NCBI RefSeq assembly: GCF_002258215.1
Contig: NZ_NEFY01000013.1
Location: forward strand, 1-64,000
Reading direction: 5' to 3'
DNA: 64,000 nucleotides
DNA from: Marinobacter vinifirmus
Lineage (GTDB): Bacteria > Pseudomonadota > Gammaproteobacteria > Pseudomonadales > Oleiphilaceae
The notes under the pieces are model-generated. The model saw only the letters and a program-made list of their open reading frames with translations. It was not told the DNA's origin and did not search any database. The position numbers and the translations under genes are program-made. Below, piece by piece: positions 34,923-45,135 of the stretch; the stretch's first letter is position 1, and every line of letters begins with the position of its first letter.

Positions 34923-37379
34923 ATGTCTTGCGCTTCGTGCGTTGGGCGGATCGAAAAGGCGCTCATGGGTCAGCGCGGCGTTGCGGAAGCCCAGGTGAAT
35001 CTGGCGACCGGAAAAGCCACCGTGAAATTTGACCAGCCCGCCACGCCGGCCACGCTAATCGACTTGATTAAGGAGGCGGGTTACCAGCCACGGCTACAGT
35101 CGGCTGAAATTCCGGTCATCGGAATGACCTGTGGCTCCTGCGTATCCCGGGTTGAGCGGGCATTGAACAAGCAAGCCGGCATGGTCAAGGCCAGTGTCAA
35201 TCTGACGACCCAGAAAGCGTTTGTGGAGTTCCTGTCTGACACCTTGTCAGTGTCGCGAATTCATCAGGCTATCCGCGACGCAGGGTATGAACCTCAGGAG
35301 CCGGACGCCAGTAGTGAAACGGAAGAGCAGGACAGGGAGGGCATGGACCTCCGCCGGAAAGTGATTTTCGCTGCAGCGCTAACTATCCCGGTAGTCCTGA
35401 TTGCCATGGGTAAGATGATCCCTGCTCTTGAGGCTCTATATGCAAGCCTCCTGCCCCATCGGGGGTGGATGGCTATTGAGTGGCTCCTAACCACGCCGGT
35501 GTTGTTTTATGCCGGATTGAGGTTTTTCCGGTCCGGGTACACCGAATTACGCCATGCCAACCCCGGCATGAACAGTTTGGTCATGATTGGCACCAGCGCT
35601 GCCTATTTCTACTCGGTAGCAGCACTGCTGGTTCCAGGATTCTTTCCCGCCGGTACCGCCGAGAGTTATTTCGAGGCAGCGGCGGTAATCGTGACGCTCA
35701 TTCTGCTGGGACGCTACTTTGAGCATATCGCCAAAGGCCGGACGTCGGAGGCAATCAAAAAGCTTCTGCAATTGCAGGCCAAGACCGCCCGTGTCATTCG
35801 GGACGGGGAAGCTGTCGAAGTGCCCATCGAAGCCGTGGTACCTGGCGACCGTATCCAGGTGCGCCCGGGAGAGCGGGTTCCTGTTGATGGCGTGGTAGAA
35901 GAGGGCCAATCCTACGTGGACGAGTCCATGATCAGCGGCGAGCCCGTTCCCGTGGCCAAACAAAAAGACGCCGAGCTGGTGGGTGGAACCATTAATAAGA
36001 ACGGTTCCCTGACGTTCCGGGCTACGAGGGTCGGTGCGGACACCGTTCTGGCACAGATCATCAGAATGGTGGAATCGGCTCAGGCTGATAAACCCCCGAT
36101 TCAGGCACTGGCCGACAAGATAGCGGGAATTTTCGTTCCCGTGGTGATCGTACTGGCGATTCTGACGTTCATCACCTGGTTCAGCTTCGGGCCCGAGCCG
36201 GCCCTGTCCTTTGCCTTCGTCACGACGGTCAGCGTGCTGCTGATCGCCTGTCCTTGCGCGATGGGGCTGGCTACGCCAACAGCCATTATGGTCGGAACCG
36301 GTAAGGGCGCCGAAATGGGGGTGCTGTTCCGCAAGGGAGCGGCTCTGGAGACATTGTCTCGGATGGACACCATCGTCCTCGACAAGACCGGCACCCTGAC
36401 CCGGGGCCAGCCTGAGCTGACGGATTTCATTCTGGTGGAAGGCCGCGAGGATGAGGTCCTGGCCTGGGTTGCAGCTGTGGAGACCGAAAGTGAACATCCG
36501 ATCGGGGAAGCCATCGTCAAAGGTGCAAGGGATCGCGGGCTCACGTTGCCCGCGACCAGTGAATTCCAGGCGGAGCCGGGCTATGGCATTCAGGCACAGG
36601 TGGCCGGACGCCGGGTCAATGTGGGCGCGGACCGTTATATGCGCCGCCTCGGTATCGACCTGGCCAGCGTCGCCGACAGTGCGGTGCCACTCGCTGAAAA
36701 AGCCAAATCCCCGCTGTATGTTGCCGTCGATGGCCGCCTCGCCGCACTGATTGCCGTGGCCGATCCTCTCAAGGACGGCTCGGTGGAAGCGATTGCCGCG
36801 CTCAAGGCTTCAGGGCTGAGTGTAGCCATGCTCACCGGTGATAATCGCGCCACGGCCGAAGCTATTGCGCTGCAAGCCGGCATCGAACGGGTGCTTGCGG
36901 AGGTATTGCCGGACCAGAAAGCGGCCGAAGTGAAGCGCCTGCAGGAAGAAGGTGCCCGGGTTGCTTTTGTGGGTGACGGTATCAATGACGCACCGGCCCT
37001 GGCGCAAGCCGATGTGGGTATCGCCATCGGCACCGGTACCGACATTGCCATTGAGGCCGGCGACGTGGTTCTGATGCGCGGCGACCTCCGAGGCATCGTG
37101 GATGCCGCAGCGCTCTCCCAGCGCACCCGCAAAACGATCCTCGGCAATTTTGTCTGGGCCTACGGATACAATCTGGCACTGATCCCCGTGGCCGCAGGTG
37201 TTCTATTCCCGTTTACCGGTTACCTGCTCAATCCCATGCTGGCTGCGGGTGCTATGAGCCTTTCCAGTGTATTTGTGGTGACCAATTCCCTCCGGCTGGG
37301 CCGGTTCAAATCCAATAGCGGAGACTCTGCGGCTAGCAATATCAGCGAAAGCGGAGCCGCACAGGCCAGCGTCTCGTAA
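34923..37379 (+). CDS. copA: Cu(I)-exporting P1B-type ATPase
   Basis: 818-residue copper exporter. Two heavy-metal domains are seen: MSCASC right at the start and GMTCGSC at about residues 67-73. The membrane metal site CPC is at 443-445, and DKTGT starts at residue 487 (phosphorylated Asp). Also present are SEHP, GDGINDAPALA and the C-terminal membrane pair with YNLALIPVAAG. It pumps Cu(I) from cytoplasm to periplasm, where the oxidase oxidises it. The start codon lies inside the first metal-binding domain: in-frame codons upstream encode IEVRVDG, the normal first strand, but have no standard start before a TAG at 34893. Confidence 0.93.
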   Translation: MSCASCVGRIEKALMGQRGVAEAQVNLATGKATVKFDQPATPATLIDLIKEAGYQPRLQSAEIPVIGMTCGSCVSRVERALNKQAGMVKASVNLTTQKAFVEFLSDTLSVSRIHQAIRDAGYEPQEPDASSETEEQDREGMDLRRKVIFAAALTIPVVLIAMGKMIPALEALYASLLPHRGWMAIEWLLTTPVLFYAGLRFFRSGYTELRHANPGMNSLVMIGTSAAYFYSVAALLVPGFFPAGTAESYFEAAAVIVTLILLGRYFEHIAKGRTSEAIKKLLQLQAKTARVIRDGEAVEVPIEAVVPGDRIQVRPGERVPVDGVVEEGQSYVDESMISGEPVPVAKQKDAELVGGTINKNGSLTFRATRVGADTVLAQIIRMVESAQADKPPIQALADKIAGIFVPVVIVLAILTFITWFSFGPEPALSFAFVTTVSVLLIACPCAMGLATPTAIMVGTGKGAEMGVLFRKGAALETLSRMDTIVLDKTGTLTRGQPELTDFILVEGREDEVLAWVAAVETESEHPIGEAIVKGARDRGLTLPATSEFQAEPGYGIQAQVAGRRVNVGADRYMRRLGIDLASVADSAVPLAEKAKSPLYVAVDGRLAALIAVADPLKDGSVEAIAALKASGLSVAMLTGDNRATAEAIALQAGIERVLAEVLPDQKAAEVKRLQEEGARVAFVGDGINDAPALAQADVGIAIGTGTDIAIEAGDVVLMRGDLRGIVDAAALSQRTRKTILGNFVWAYGYNLALIPVAAGVLFPFTGYLLNPMLAAGAMSLSSVFVVTNSLRLGRFKSNSGDSAASNISESGAAQASVS

Positions 37380-37410
37380 GAGGCCTGGCACACAGAATCA
37401 GGAGATTGAC

Positions 37411-37596
37411 ATGATGACAAATGAGGCATGCATGTTTGGAATGGCGGGAATGGGGTTGATATCCCTTTTGCTCATCGTCGCCCTGGTACTTGGCGTCGCA
37501 GCCCTCGGCAAGTACCTGTTTTCGAAAAACAGGGACGATTCTGGACGCGCGAGTAAGAACGCCAGAGGAGATTATGACTACCACCCTGAAGCATGA
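37411..37596 (+). CDS. Tiny membrane protein of the copper cluster
   Basis: 61 residues with one membrane helix (MGLISLLLIVALVLGVAALG) and a charged cytoplasmic or periplasmic tail. AGGAG precedes the start. It sits between copA and the TVP38 gene and overlaps the latter's first 23 nt. Met and Cys near the N-terminus (EACMFGMAGMG) suggest a metal-related role. Confidence 0.65.
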   Translation: MMTNEACMFGMAGMGLISLLLIVALVLGVAALGKYLFSKNRDDSGRASKNARGDYDYHPEA

Positions 37597-38323
37597 ATTT
37601 CATCGGGTACCCATGGCAAGTATGGGAGTTAGACCGAACGCAAAAGCAAAAATAGTCGGGGTTATGCTCTTGCTGGCTGCACTGGCTGCGATCTATTGGG
37701 TCATGCTGGAGACCGGAGCATTGACCACCGTGACCAACAAGGCGGCCTTGTCGGAATGGATTGACCAACTGGGGTATTGGGGGCCGGTGGGTATCATTGG
37801 CCTGATGATCACGGCCATTGTCCTGAGCCCGATCCCCAGCGCCCCGATCGCCATGGTTGCCGGTGCAGTCTATGGATCGCTATGGGGAACAGTCATCGTG
37901 GTTATCGGTGCTGAAGCCGGCGCACTGATCGCTTTCGCCATTGCTCGATCCTTGGGGTACGACGTTATCCATCGCTGGAAGCGACTACGTCCGGTATTGA
38001 ATTGGCTTGGCAAGGAACGCTCTCAGGGCGCATTGATGCTTGTCATTTTTACATCAAGGTTGGTGCCTTTTATCTCCTTCGATGGGGTCAGCTATGCAGC
38101 GGGCCTGACACCACTCGCGTTCTGGCGCTTCGTGGTCGCAACGCTGGCCGGTGTTATTCCGACAGCCTATCTGATCACTGCGTTTGGTGGCTTGCTCATG
38201 GCCTCTGAGTCCGGGGTGGTGACGGTGCTTCTGATTCTGGTCAGTGGCATTACCCTGTTACCGATTGTTGCCAAGCTGCTCATGGCTCGCCTAAGGCACC
38301 AGAAAGCGTCCGAACTTGCATGA
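37574..38323 (+). CDS. TVP38/TMEM64 (DedA-type) membrane protein
   Basis: 249-residue membrane protein. The VTT domain is visible: GPVGIIGLMITAIVLSPIPSAPIAMVAGAVYG, then GAEAGALIAFAIARSLG and FTSRLVPFISFDGVSYAAGL. Family members are lipid scramblase/transport-like proteins; those in metal islands are often labelled YdjZ-type. ATG 37574 follows GAGGAG and gives the natural start; the frame is open further upstream without support. Linked to the copA operon. Confidence 0.88.
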   Translation: MTTTLKHEFHRVPMASMGVRPNAKAKIVGVMLLLAALAAIYWVMLETGALTTVTNKAALSEWIDQLGYWGPVGIIGLMITAIVLSPIPSAPIAMVAGAVYGSLWGTVIVVIGAEAGALIAFAIARSLGYDVIHRWKRLRPVLNWLGKERSQGALMLVIFTSRLVPFISFDGVSYAAGLTPLAFWRFVVATLAGVIPTAYLITAFGGLLMASESGVVTVLLILVSGITLLPIVAKLLMARLRHQKASELA

Positions 38324-38356
38324 TAGAGGTTGGGTTGAAGGCGCCTTGGCAAATAC

Positions 38357-39778
<1,422 letters not shown>

Positions 39779-39849
39779 TTACTGGGGCATTGTCACGGCA
39801 GGCGCCGAGTCGCGTGTAACAGAGGGCGCTTGGAGTCCTTTATCACAAC

Positions 39850-40146
39850 TCACTTACTGTCCGTTTCCAGGGATTTCAGGGTGGAGGGATAGCCGACATC
39901 GCCCGTTGCCTGGGTTAAGGCTTCCACCGATGTTCGTGTGTCGTCAAAGGTAATCACGGCTTCTCGATCCGGATAGCTCACGTCGACTTGTGAAACACCG
40001 TCCACCTTGTTCAAGGCCAGCTTGATGGTAATGGGGCATGCGGAACAGGTCATCCCCGGAACTGAAAGCGTCACTGTCTGCATGGCGGCCCACGAGGGCA
40101 TGCTGAGCAGGGCGAAAAGCAACGTCATGGCAAAGCGCATTTTCAT
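39850..40146 (-). CDS. merP: Periplasmic mercury-binding protein
   Basis: 98 residues: signal peptide (FAMTLLFALLSMPSWAA), then a heavy-metal domain with GMTCSACPITIKLALNKV and the usual ferredoxin-like fold. It binds Hg(II) in the periplasm and passes it to MerT. ATG 40146 is chosen for the signal peptide. Between merT and merA. Confidence 0.96.
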   Translation of the reverse strand: MKMRFAMTLLFALLSMPSWAAMQTVTLSVPGMTCSACPITIKLALNKVDGVSQVDVSYPDREAVITFDDTRTSVEALTQATGDVGYPSTLKSLETDSK

Positions 40147-40160
40147 GGGACAATCTCCTT

Positions 40161-40511
40161 TCAATAAAACAGAGGAAGGGCATAGGGAAACAACAGGGCG
40201 ACCAGTATCAGTGCCGTTACTGCCCAAAAGATCACCTTATAAGTCGTTCGCACCCGTGGTACGGCACACACTTCACCGGGTTGACACTGTTCCACTGGCC
40301 GGAAGATTCGACGCCAGGCGAAGAACATGGCCACCAATGCAACGCCGATGAAAATCGGGCGGTAAGGTTCAAGAGCCGTGAGGTTGCCCATCCAGGCACC
40401 GGAGACACCCAGCGCGACAAGTACCAGCGGTCCGAGACAGCAGGCCGAAGCCAAAAGGCCCGCAATACCTCCCGCAGCCAAGGGGACACGCCCCGATTTG
40501 GAATTCGGCAT
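40161..40511 (-). CDS. merT: Mercuric ion transporter
   Basis: 116-residue inner-membrane protein with three helices. The Cys pair in the first helix is in LLASACCLGPLVLVALG, and the second Cys pair is in CQPGEVCAVP on the cytoplasmic loop. It brings Hg(II) from MerP into the cytoplasm for MerA. Start at ATG 40511 (MPNSKSGRVPL) or ATG 40529 (MKGVSV extra). First gene of the mer operon behind the MerR promoter. Confidence 0.95.
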   Translation of the reverse strand: MPNSKSGRVPLAAGGIAGLLASACCLGPLVLVALGVSGAWMGNLTALEPYRPIFIGVALVAMFFAWRRIFRPVEQCQPGEVCAVPRVRTTYKVIFWAVTALILVALLFPYALPLFY

Positions 40512-40548
40512 AACGCTGACACCTTTCATGGTTTCATTCGATGAGATA

Positions 40549-40579
40549 AGATTACTTCCGTAGTCAGCTACGGAGTCAA
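40549..40579 (-). promoter_or_regulatory. MerR-controlled PmerT promoter/operator
   Basis: On the minus strand, TTGACT (40574-40579), a 19-bp spacer, and TAATCT (40549-40554). The spacer holds the mer dyad TCCGTAGCTGACTACGGA. This is the textbook MerR promoter: the spacer is too long for the polymerase until Hg-MerR untwists it. It serves merT-merP-merA; merR runs the other way from 40585. Confidence 0.95.
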
Positions 40580-40584
40580 GGGGT

Positions 40585-41025
40585 ATGCCGGATAAAGCGA
40601 ATTCATTGACCATCGGTGGCCTGGCTAAGGCTGCCAACGTCCATGTCGAGACAATCCGCTATTACCAGCGGCGACGTCTAGTACCGGAGCCGGAACGTCC
40701 TCCAGGTGGTATTAGGCGCTATGGTCCAGCTGATATCGAGCGGTTAATGTTCGTGAAAACGGCTCAGCAGCTGGGCTTCAGTCTTGTCGAAATCAGTGAC
40801 CTGCTACAACTTGAAGATGGCGCTCACTGCCAGGAGGCCAGCGCTCTGGCCGAGCACAAGTTGCGGGACGTGCGTGAGAAAATCGACCAACTGGGGAGAA
40901 TCGAGAAGTTACTGGGCGAGATGGTTGAGCAGTGCCATGCCCATCCGTACAATATTACCTGCCCATTGATTGCATCATTGCATGAGGGGGCAGTGGGGGG
41001 GAACGATCAACGTGAAAGAACATGA
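40585..41025 (+). CDS. merR: Mercury-responsive MerR regulator
   Basis: 146 residues. The N-terminal winged helix ([35 protein letters not shown]), the dimer helix, and the three Hg(II)-binding Cys in [18 protein letters not shown] and [10 protein letters not shown]. It represses and, with Hg(II), activates PmerT immediately upstream, and is expressed divergently. Full length for Gram-negative MerR. Confidence 0.96.
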   Translation: MPDKANSLTIGGLAKAANVHVETIRYYQRRRLVPEPERPPGGIRRYGPADIERLMFVKTAQQLGFSLVEISDLLQLEDGAHCQEASALAEHKLRDVREKIDQLGRIEKLLGEMVEQCHAHPYNITCPLIASLHEGAVGGNDQRERT

Positions 41026-41259
41026 TTTTCACTCGACTGAGGGCTCGAGGGAGAGCGGATGTTTTATCCCCGGATAGTCCCCACACCCAAGCTTCTGAGG
41101 AACTTATGTGCGCCGCCAACATCTTACTCTGGTAGCCGAATTGGCGGATACGGTGATGGAGCGTGTCTGTTTGCACTTCCGCCAATGTAGGTTAAAGTGG
41201 GCGACTATCTTCCCACGCGGAAGATGTTTTAGCTGTTCTGTAATCAGGATATCAGTGCG

Positions 41260-41574
41260 ATGACCACACGGCTTATGGGACTGGCAGTACTACTGCTCGT
41301 GGCTCTTCTCCCCGTTGCACAGGGAGTTGCCGCGACCTCTTTTGAAGCGGAACCCATGGCCGAGGCTTGTGTCATGTTGCCAGACACCCAGGTGATGCAT
41401 GACTGCGCCGGGCTCAATGCCGAGGGCAGCTGCAGTAGCCCGTGTTCAACGTCCCATGTCGGGAAATCTGCAATTAGAGACTCGGTAGTGCTGTTATCTT
41501 CCCCCTGCCCGAAAGGCTATTCTTCTCATTCCGGCCGTGTACTTTCTGGCCCAGACCCCTTTCCTCCCAAGTAA
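41260..41574 (+). CDS. Hypothetical secreted Cys-rich protein
   Basis: 104 residues. A signal peptide (MGLAVLLLVALLPVAQGVAA) and a mature part with Met and five or six Cys (EACVMLPDTQVMHDCAGLNA, GSCSSPCSTSHVG, SSPCPKGY). The Cys/Met/His pattern matches small periplasmic proteins in metal islands. No named family is recognised. It opens the thiol-redox gene run. Confidence 0.6.
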   Translation: MTTRLMGLAVLLLVALLPVAQGVAATSFEAEPMAEACVMLPDTQVMHDCAGLNAEGSCSSPCSTSHVGKSAIRDSVVLLSSPCPKGYSSHSGRVLSGPDPFPPK

Positions 41575-41718
41575 TCAACAGTCTCCTGAACCTTTGATTA
41601 CCAGAGGCTTTCGCTTCGAGTGCCTGTCGTTTGGCCTTGCGCGGTAGACCATCACGTAGGCAGCTTTGCTGGTGATTTTATCGACTGATGAATACATGAA
41701 AACGGGAACGTATCTGTG

Positions 41719-42537
41719 ATGTCATTCTATCTGGAATACCCGGTGCGCGGCATGACCGTGCTCTGCCATAAGCTTTCGATGGCACTTTTTTTGAGTTTAT
41801 TCGCTGCCTTGGCCTCGGCGTCACCACCAATGGACCCGGGAATCAAGGCACTGCAGGAGAGAATCGGTTTTACGGTGACTGAACGCTTCTCCACGCCAGC
41901 CGAGGGCGTGACCGGCTATGTTGTAAAGACCGGCGACGGGAAAACCGGAATCCTCTATGGTCTCGGTGACCTCACTTTTTCCGGCGCACTTCTGGAGAGT
42001 GATGGCAACGATCTGACCAGCGAATATTCCGCTCGTTATATACCGAAGCCGACGTATGCGTCGGTTGCCGAGCAGCTCTCCCGGGACCCCCATCTGGTGA
42101 GCGAGGGCGGTAAAGATGCCCCTGAGGTCTATATCTTCGCGGATCCCAACTGCATTTTTTGCCACAAATTCTGGCAGCAAACCAGGGATTGGGTTGCGGA
42201 GGGGAAAGTCAGGTTGCACTGGGTCATGGTCGGGTTTCTCAAACCGTCCAGCCTGGGGCTTTCTGCAGCAATCATGAACGCAGAGGATCGAGCCGCGGCG
42301 CTCCAGGTGTTTGAGGAAAACTTCGGAAAAAGCGGTGACGGCCGCGGCATTTCTGAACTCACTCCGATCCCGGCCGACCTTCAACAGGCCCTCGAACAAC
42401 ACGGTCAGTGGATGGCCGAGGCGGGTTTCAGCGGGACGCCAGGGCTGCTGTTCAAGGACACGAGCGGACAATGGCGGGGCCAGACTGGTGTGCCCAGCCA
42501 GGAAGCGCTCGGCAGGATGCTGGGAGTCACTGAGTAA
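41719..42537 (+). CDS. dsbG: DsbG/DsbC-like periplasmic thiol:disulfide protein
   Basis: About 272 residues. A signal peptide (MALFLSLFAALASA), an N-terminal dimerisation-like region, then a thioredoxin fold with FADPNCIFCHKFWQQ (CIFC active site) and a cis-Pro block SGTPGLLFKD. It should reduce or isomerise disulfides and draw electrons from the DsbD-like protein encoded next, with which its stop overlaps by 1 nt. Start could be GTG 41716, ATG 41719, or ATG 41752 directly at the signal peptide. Confidence 0.85.
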   Translation: MSFYLEYPVRGMTVLCHKLSMALFLSLFAALASASPPMDPGIKALQERIGFTVTERFSTPAEGVTGYVVKTGDGKTGILYGLGDLTFSGALLESDGNDLTSEYSARYIPKPTYASVAEQLSRDPHLVSEGGKDAPEVYIFADPNCIFCHKFWQQTRDWVAEGKVRLHWVMVGFLKPSSLGLSAAIMNAEDRAAALQVFEENFGKSGDGRGISELTPIPADLQQALEQHGQWMAEAGFSGTPGLLFKDTSGQWRGQTGVPSQEALGRMLGVTE

Positions 42538-43727
42538 TGGATCAGCTGCCCTCATTACTCATTGCCGGCCAGATCATGATGGCGGTTATGGCAGGTCTAC
42601 TGCTCAACCTGACGCCCTGTGTTCTGCCCGCGATTCCCATCAAGGTCCGGACCATCCTGCGGGAGGCGGGCGGCCAGAGGTCCCATCGGGTGCTGGCCGC
42701 GTTGGCATTCACGGCCGGAACACTCACCTTTTTCCTGACGCTGGGCGGCCTGACCGCACTGCTGCAGTGGAACTGGGGCACGTTGTTCCAGTCAACGCTA
42801 TTCGTGGCCGTCCTGGTTGCGTTAATGGTCGGGTTTGCGGTGATTACCTGGCTCGATCTGCCCATCCCCGTCCCGACATTCGCCGCCTCGGCGCATGGCC
42901 GGCGTTACTTTGAAGCCTATGTATCCGGGCTGTTGAGTGCGATTCTGGCCGCGCCCTGCGCAGGACCATTCCTCGGTGGCGTTCTGGCCTTTGCCGTTAC
43001 CCAGCCGACACCGGTCATCATGGGGATATTCGGCAGTATCGGGCTGGGGCTGTCGTTGCCCTACGCGGTACTGATGCTCAGGCCCGAGTGGCTGAGCCGG
43101 TTGCCCAAGGCGGGCCCCTGGACCCTGGCCATTCGTGAAGTGCTCGCGCTGATATTGCTGGCCGCCGCCGTCTTTTTCAGCGCGAGCCTGGTGCCCAAAG
43201 CGGTATACCCCTGGCTGTGGTGGGCCTGGCTGGCGCTGGTGCTGGTCTGGGGTCTCCGTCGTTTCGTTCAGGGGAGCGGTGCCGTTCGCGTGATCACTGC
43301 AACGGCGACAGGCCTTGCCCTTGCGGTGACAGTGGTATTCGCATCTCCGTTGGGCAGCGGCGAAGACGAACTTGTCTGGCAGCCCTACTCCGCAGAACTC
43401 CTGGCGGACACAAAAGCCCGGGACACACCGTATTTGCTGGAGTTCACTGCCGATTGGTGCATCAACTGCAAGGTCCTGGAGCGCACCGTGTATAAAGAGC
43501 CCGCTGTGGCTGAAGCCGTAGCGCGGGCCGGCATGGTGCCGATTCAGGTTGATGTGACAGCAAGCGATCCCGAAAAAGACGCATTGTTAACCGCAACGGG
43601 AGGGCAGGCTTTACCTTTTGCGGCGATTTTTGACGCTGACGGCACCGTTGTCGCCCGTTTCACTGGGCTATTTGATACCGACAGCCTGGTCGAGGCGATC
43701 AACCGCACCGAGAACTCACAACGCTAG
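42537..43727 (+). CDS. DsbD/ScsB-like thiol:disulfide interchange protein (beta plus gamma domains)
   Basis: 396 residues. Eight membrane helices: the first has GLLLNLTPCVLPAIPIK (catalytic Cys in TPCVLP), the mirror motif is LAAPCAGPFLGG. The C-terminal thioredoxin domain has FTADWCINCKVLERTV (CINC) at about residue 307. It carries electrons from the cytoplasm to the periplasm. The usual N-terminal periplasmic alpha domain is absent here and is encoded by the next gene as a separate protein. Confidence 0.9.
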   Translation: MDQLPSLLIAGQIMMAVMAGLLLNLTPCVLPAIPIKVRTILREAGGQRSHRVLAALAFTAGTLTFFLTLGGLTALLQWNWGTLFQSTLFVAVLVALMVGFAVITWLDLPIPVPTFAASAHGRRYFEAYVSGLLSAILAAPCAGPFLGGVLAFAVTQPTPVIMGIFGSIGLGLSLPYAVLMLRPEWLSRLPKAGPWTLAIREVLALILLAAAVFFSASLVPKAVYPWLWWAWLALVLVWGLRRFVQGSGAVRVITATATGLALAVTVVFASPLGSGEDELVWQPYSAELLADTKARDTPYLLEFTADWCINCKVLERTVYKEPAVAEAVARAGMVPIQVDVTASDPEKDALLTATGGQALPFAAIFDADGTVVARFTGLFDTDSLVEAINRTENSQR

Positions 43728-43743
43728 CTACTGGAGATGAACC

Positions 43744-44334
43744 ATGACAACCCGAACCAAAGTATTGCTGACCGGCGTAGCGGTTTTTCTGATCGCGATC
43801 GCGGCGTTCACGTTGATCGGTACCAATTCCGGAAACGCTCCTGGCTCGGCCCAGACCGAACGAGCCAATTCCGACCCCCAGGCACCAGTTGCCCGCACGG
43901 GGTTGGCAGATTCTTCCGATAAGGTCCGCCTCAATCTTGCGGAAGGCGGCAAAGCCCTGATAGGGGAGACCGGTGAAATTATTCTGACACTGGACATTGA
44001 ATCGGGCTGGCACGTGAACGCCAACCCGGCCTCCATGGAGTTCCTGATTCCCACCGTCGCCAGTTCTTCGGTCAACGGTCAGTCGCTTGACATCCCGACC
44101 CAGTACCCCCGCGGCAGGGTCAGTGACATCACACTGGGTGACACCGCCCTGGAGGTGTACGACGACGGTGCGAGTATCCGGCTGCTGCCAGACGAAAAAC
44201 AGACCGCCGCGCTGAAAGAGGCAGGCAAGCTAGACATGACGGTACGGGTACAGGCCTGCAGTGACGAGGGCGTTTGCCTGGCACCAGCTGACCTGCCCGT
44301 TGCGCTGAATCTGGACGATATCAAGCCACAATAA
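43744..44334 (+). CDS. Stand-alone DsbD alpha-domain protein
   Basis: 196 residues. A membrane anchor (LLTGVAVFLIAIAAFTLIG, about 8-26) and a periplasmic immunoglobulin-like domain whose C-terminal motif VQACSDEGVCLAPADLPV has the CxxxxxC pair of DsbD-alpha. In DsbD this domain takes electrons from the gamma domain and gives them to DsbC/DsbG. Here it is split off from its transmembrane partner, encoded 16 nt upstream. Operon with dsbG and the DsbD-like gene. Confidence 0.85.
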   Translation: MTTRTKVLLTGVAVFLIAIAAFTLIGTNSGNAPGSAQTERANSDPQAPVARTGLADSSDKVRLNLAEGGKALIGETGEIILTLDIESGWHVNANPASMEFLIPTVASSSVNGQSLDIPTQYPRGRVSDITLGDTALEVYDDGASIRLLPDEKQTAALKEAGKLDMTVRVQACSDEGVCLAPADLPVALNLDDIKPQ

Positions 44335-44383
44335 ACCGGGACTCCCTTCGGAAAACAACTCAAATGGAGAATGACTGTGAACA

Positions 44384-45079
44384 GTGTATTCAGAATTGCT
44401 GATTGCCATGGTTGCCCAGGTCAGCACCAATGCCATGGCCCATTCCATGGAAGATGTGGAGGCCTCGTTGAACGAGAAAGAGCGGTATGCCCAGTTTGTG
44501 GATCAGCCGGCCCCTGAATTTGATCTTACAGGCGTTGATGGCAATACCCTTGCCCTTGCCGACTTAAACGGCAAAACCGTTGTGCTTAACTTTCTCTACA
44601 CGCGCTGTACCGAGGCCTGCCCTTTGCATATGAACCTGATCCGGCAGTTGCAAACCGGGGTTGAAGAAGAAGGGCTGAGTGAAGAGGTGGTGTTCATCAC
44701 CATTGCCACGGACCGGGAAGATGTTGCAGGCACCCGGAGAAACATGCGTGCCTACGGCGAGAATTTCGATCTGAATCCCCGCAACTGGCAATTCCTCTAC
44801 CGAGCCAGGATGGAACCACCTGAACTGACACCAGAACTTGCTAAAGCCTACGGCGTTCAGTTCAGGGATACGGGTGAGGGTGTACAGGTCCATGGTGTGG
44901 TAACCCACGTGATTGACCCGGAAGGGCAGATGCGGGCCCGGTTCCATGGATTGAAATTCAAGCCTGAACACCTGGTGACCTACCTGACGGCCATTGCCAA
45001 AGGCCCCAACGCGGCAGCCGATGATGGGTTCTGGGGCCGACTGCACGGGCGAATTGAAGAGCTGTTACAGAGTGAGTAA
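44384..45079 (+). CDS. SCO1/SenC/PrrC-family copper chaperone (possible 5-prime frameshift)
   Basis: About 231 residues. A thioredoxin-like fold with the copper-binding TRCTEACPLH (CxxxC, about 83-87) and the distal His in VHGVVTHVID. SCO proteins deliver copper to cytochrome oxidase or act as thiol reductants. The open frame starts at GTG 44384 without a good RBS. A better site (GGAGA, 44366-44370) precedes GTG 44377, in another frame, encoding MNSVFRIA; joining it by a 1-nt shift would give a proper signal peptide. The N-terminus therefore looks shifted, or the gene uses the shorter start. Confidence 0.82.
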   Translation: MYSELLIAMVAQVSTNAMAHSMEDVEASLNEKERYAQFVDQPAPEFDLTGVDGNTLALADLNGKTVVLNFLYTRCTEACPLHMNLIRQLQTGVEEEGLSEEVVFITIATDREDVAGTRRNMRAYGENFDLNPRNWQFLYRARMEPPELTPELAKAYGVQFRDTGEGVQVHGVVTHVIDPEGQMRARFHGLKFKPEHLVTYLTAIAKGPNAAADDGFWGRLHGRIEELLQSE

Positions 45080-45135
45080 CGCGTGGGGCACCATGCCGGC
45101 AACAAACCGACCACTGTAATCAGGAGTAATGTCCA

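Noticed and set aside
35547..36497. 316-residue open frame on the minus strand
   Set aside because: Shadow of copA, which has all P-type ATPase motifs.
41107..41262. Possible 51-residue ORF (GTG start) overlapping the next gene by ATGA
   Set aside because: No recognisable features or signal; could be real because of the overlap, but the support is too thin.
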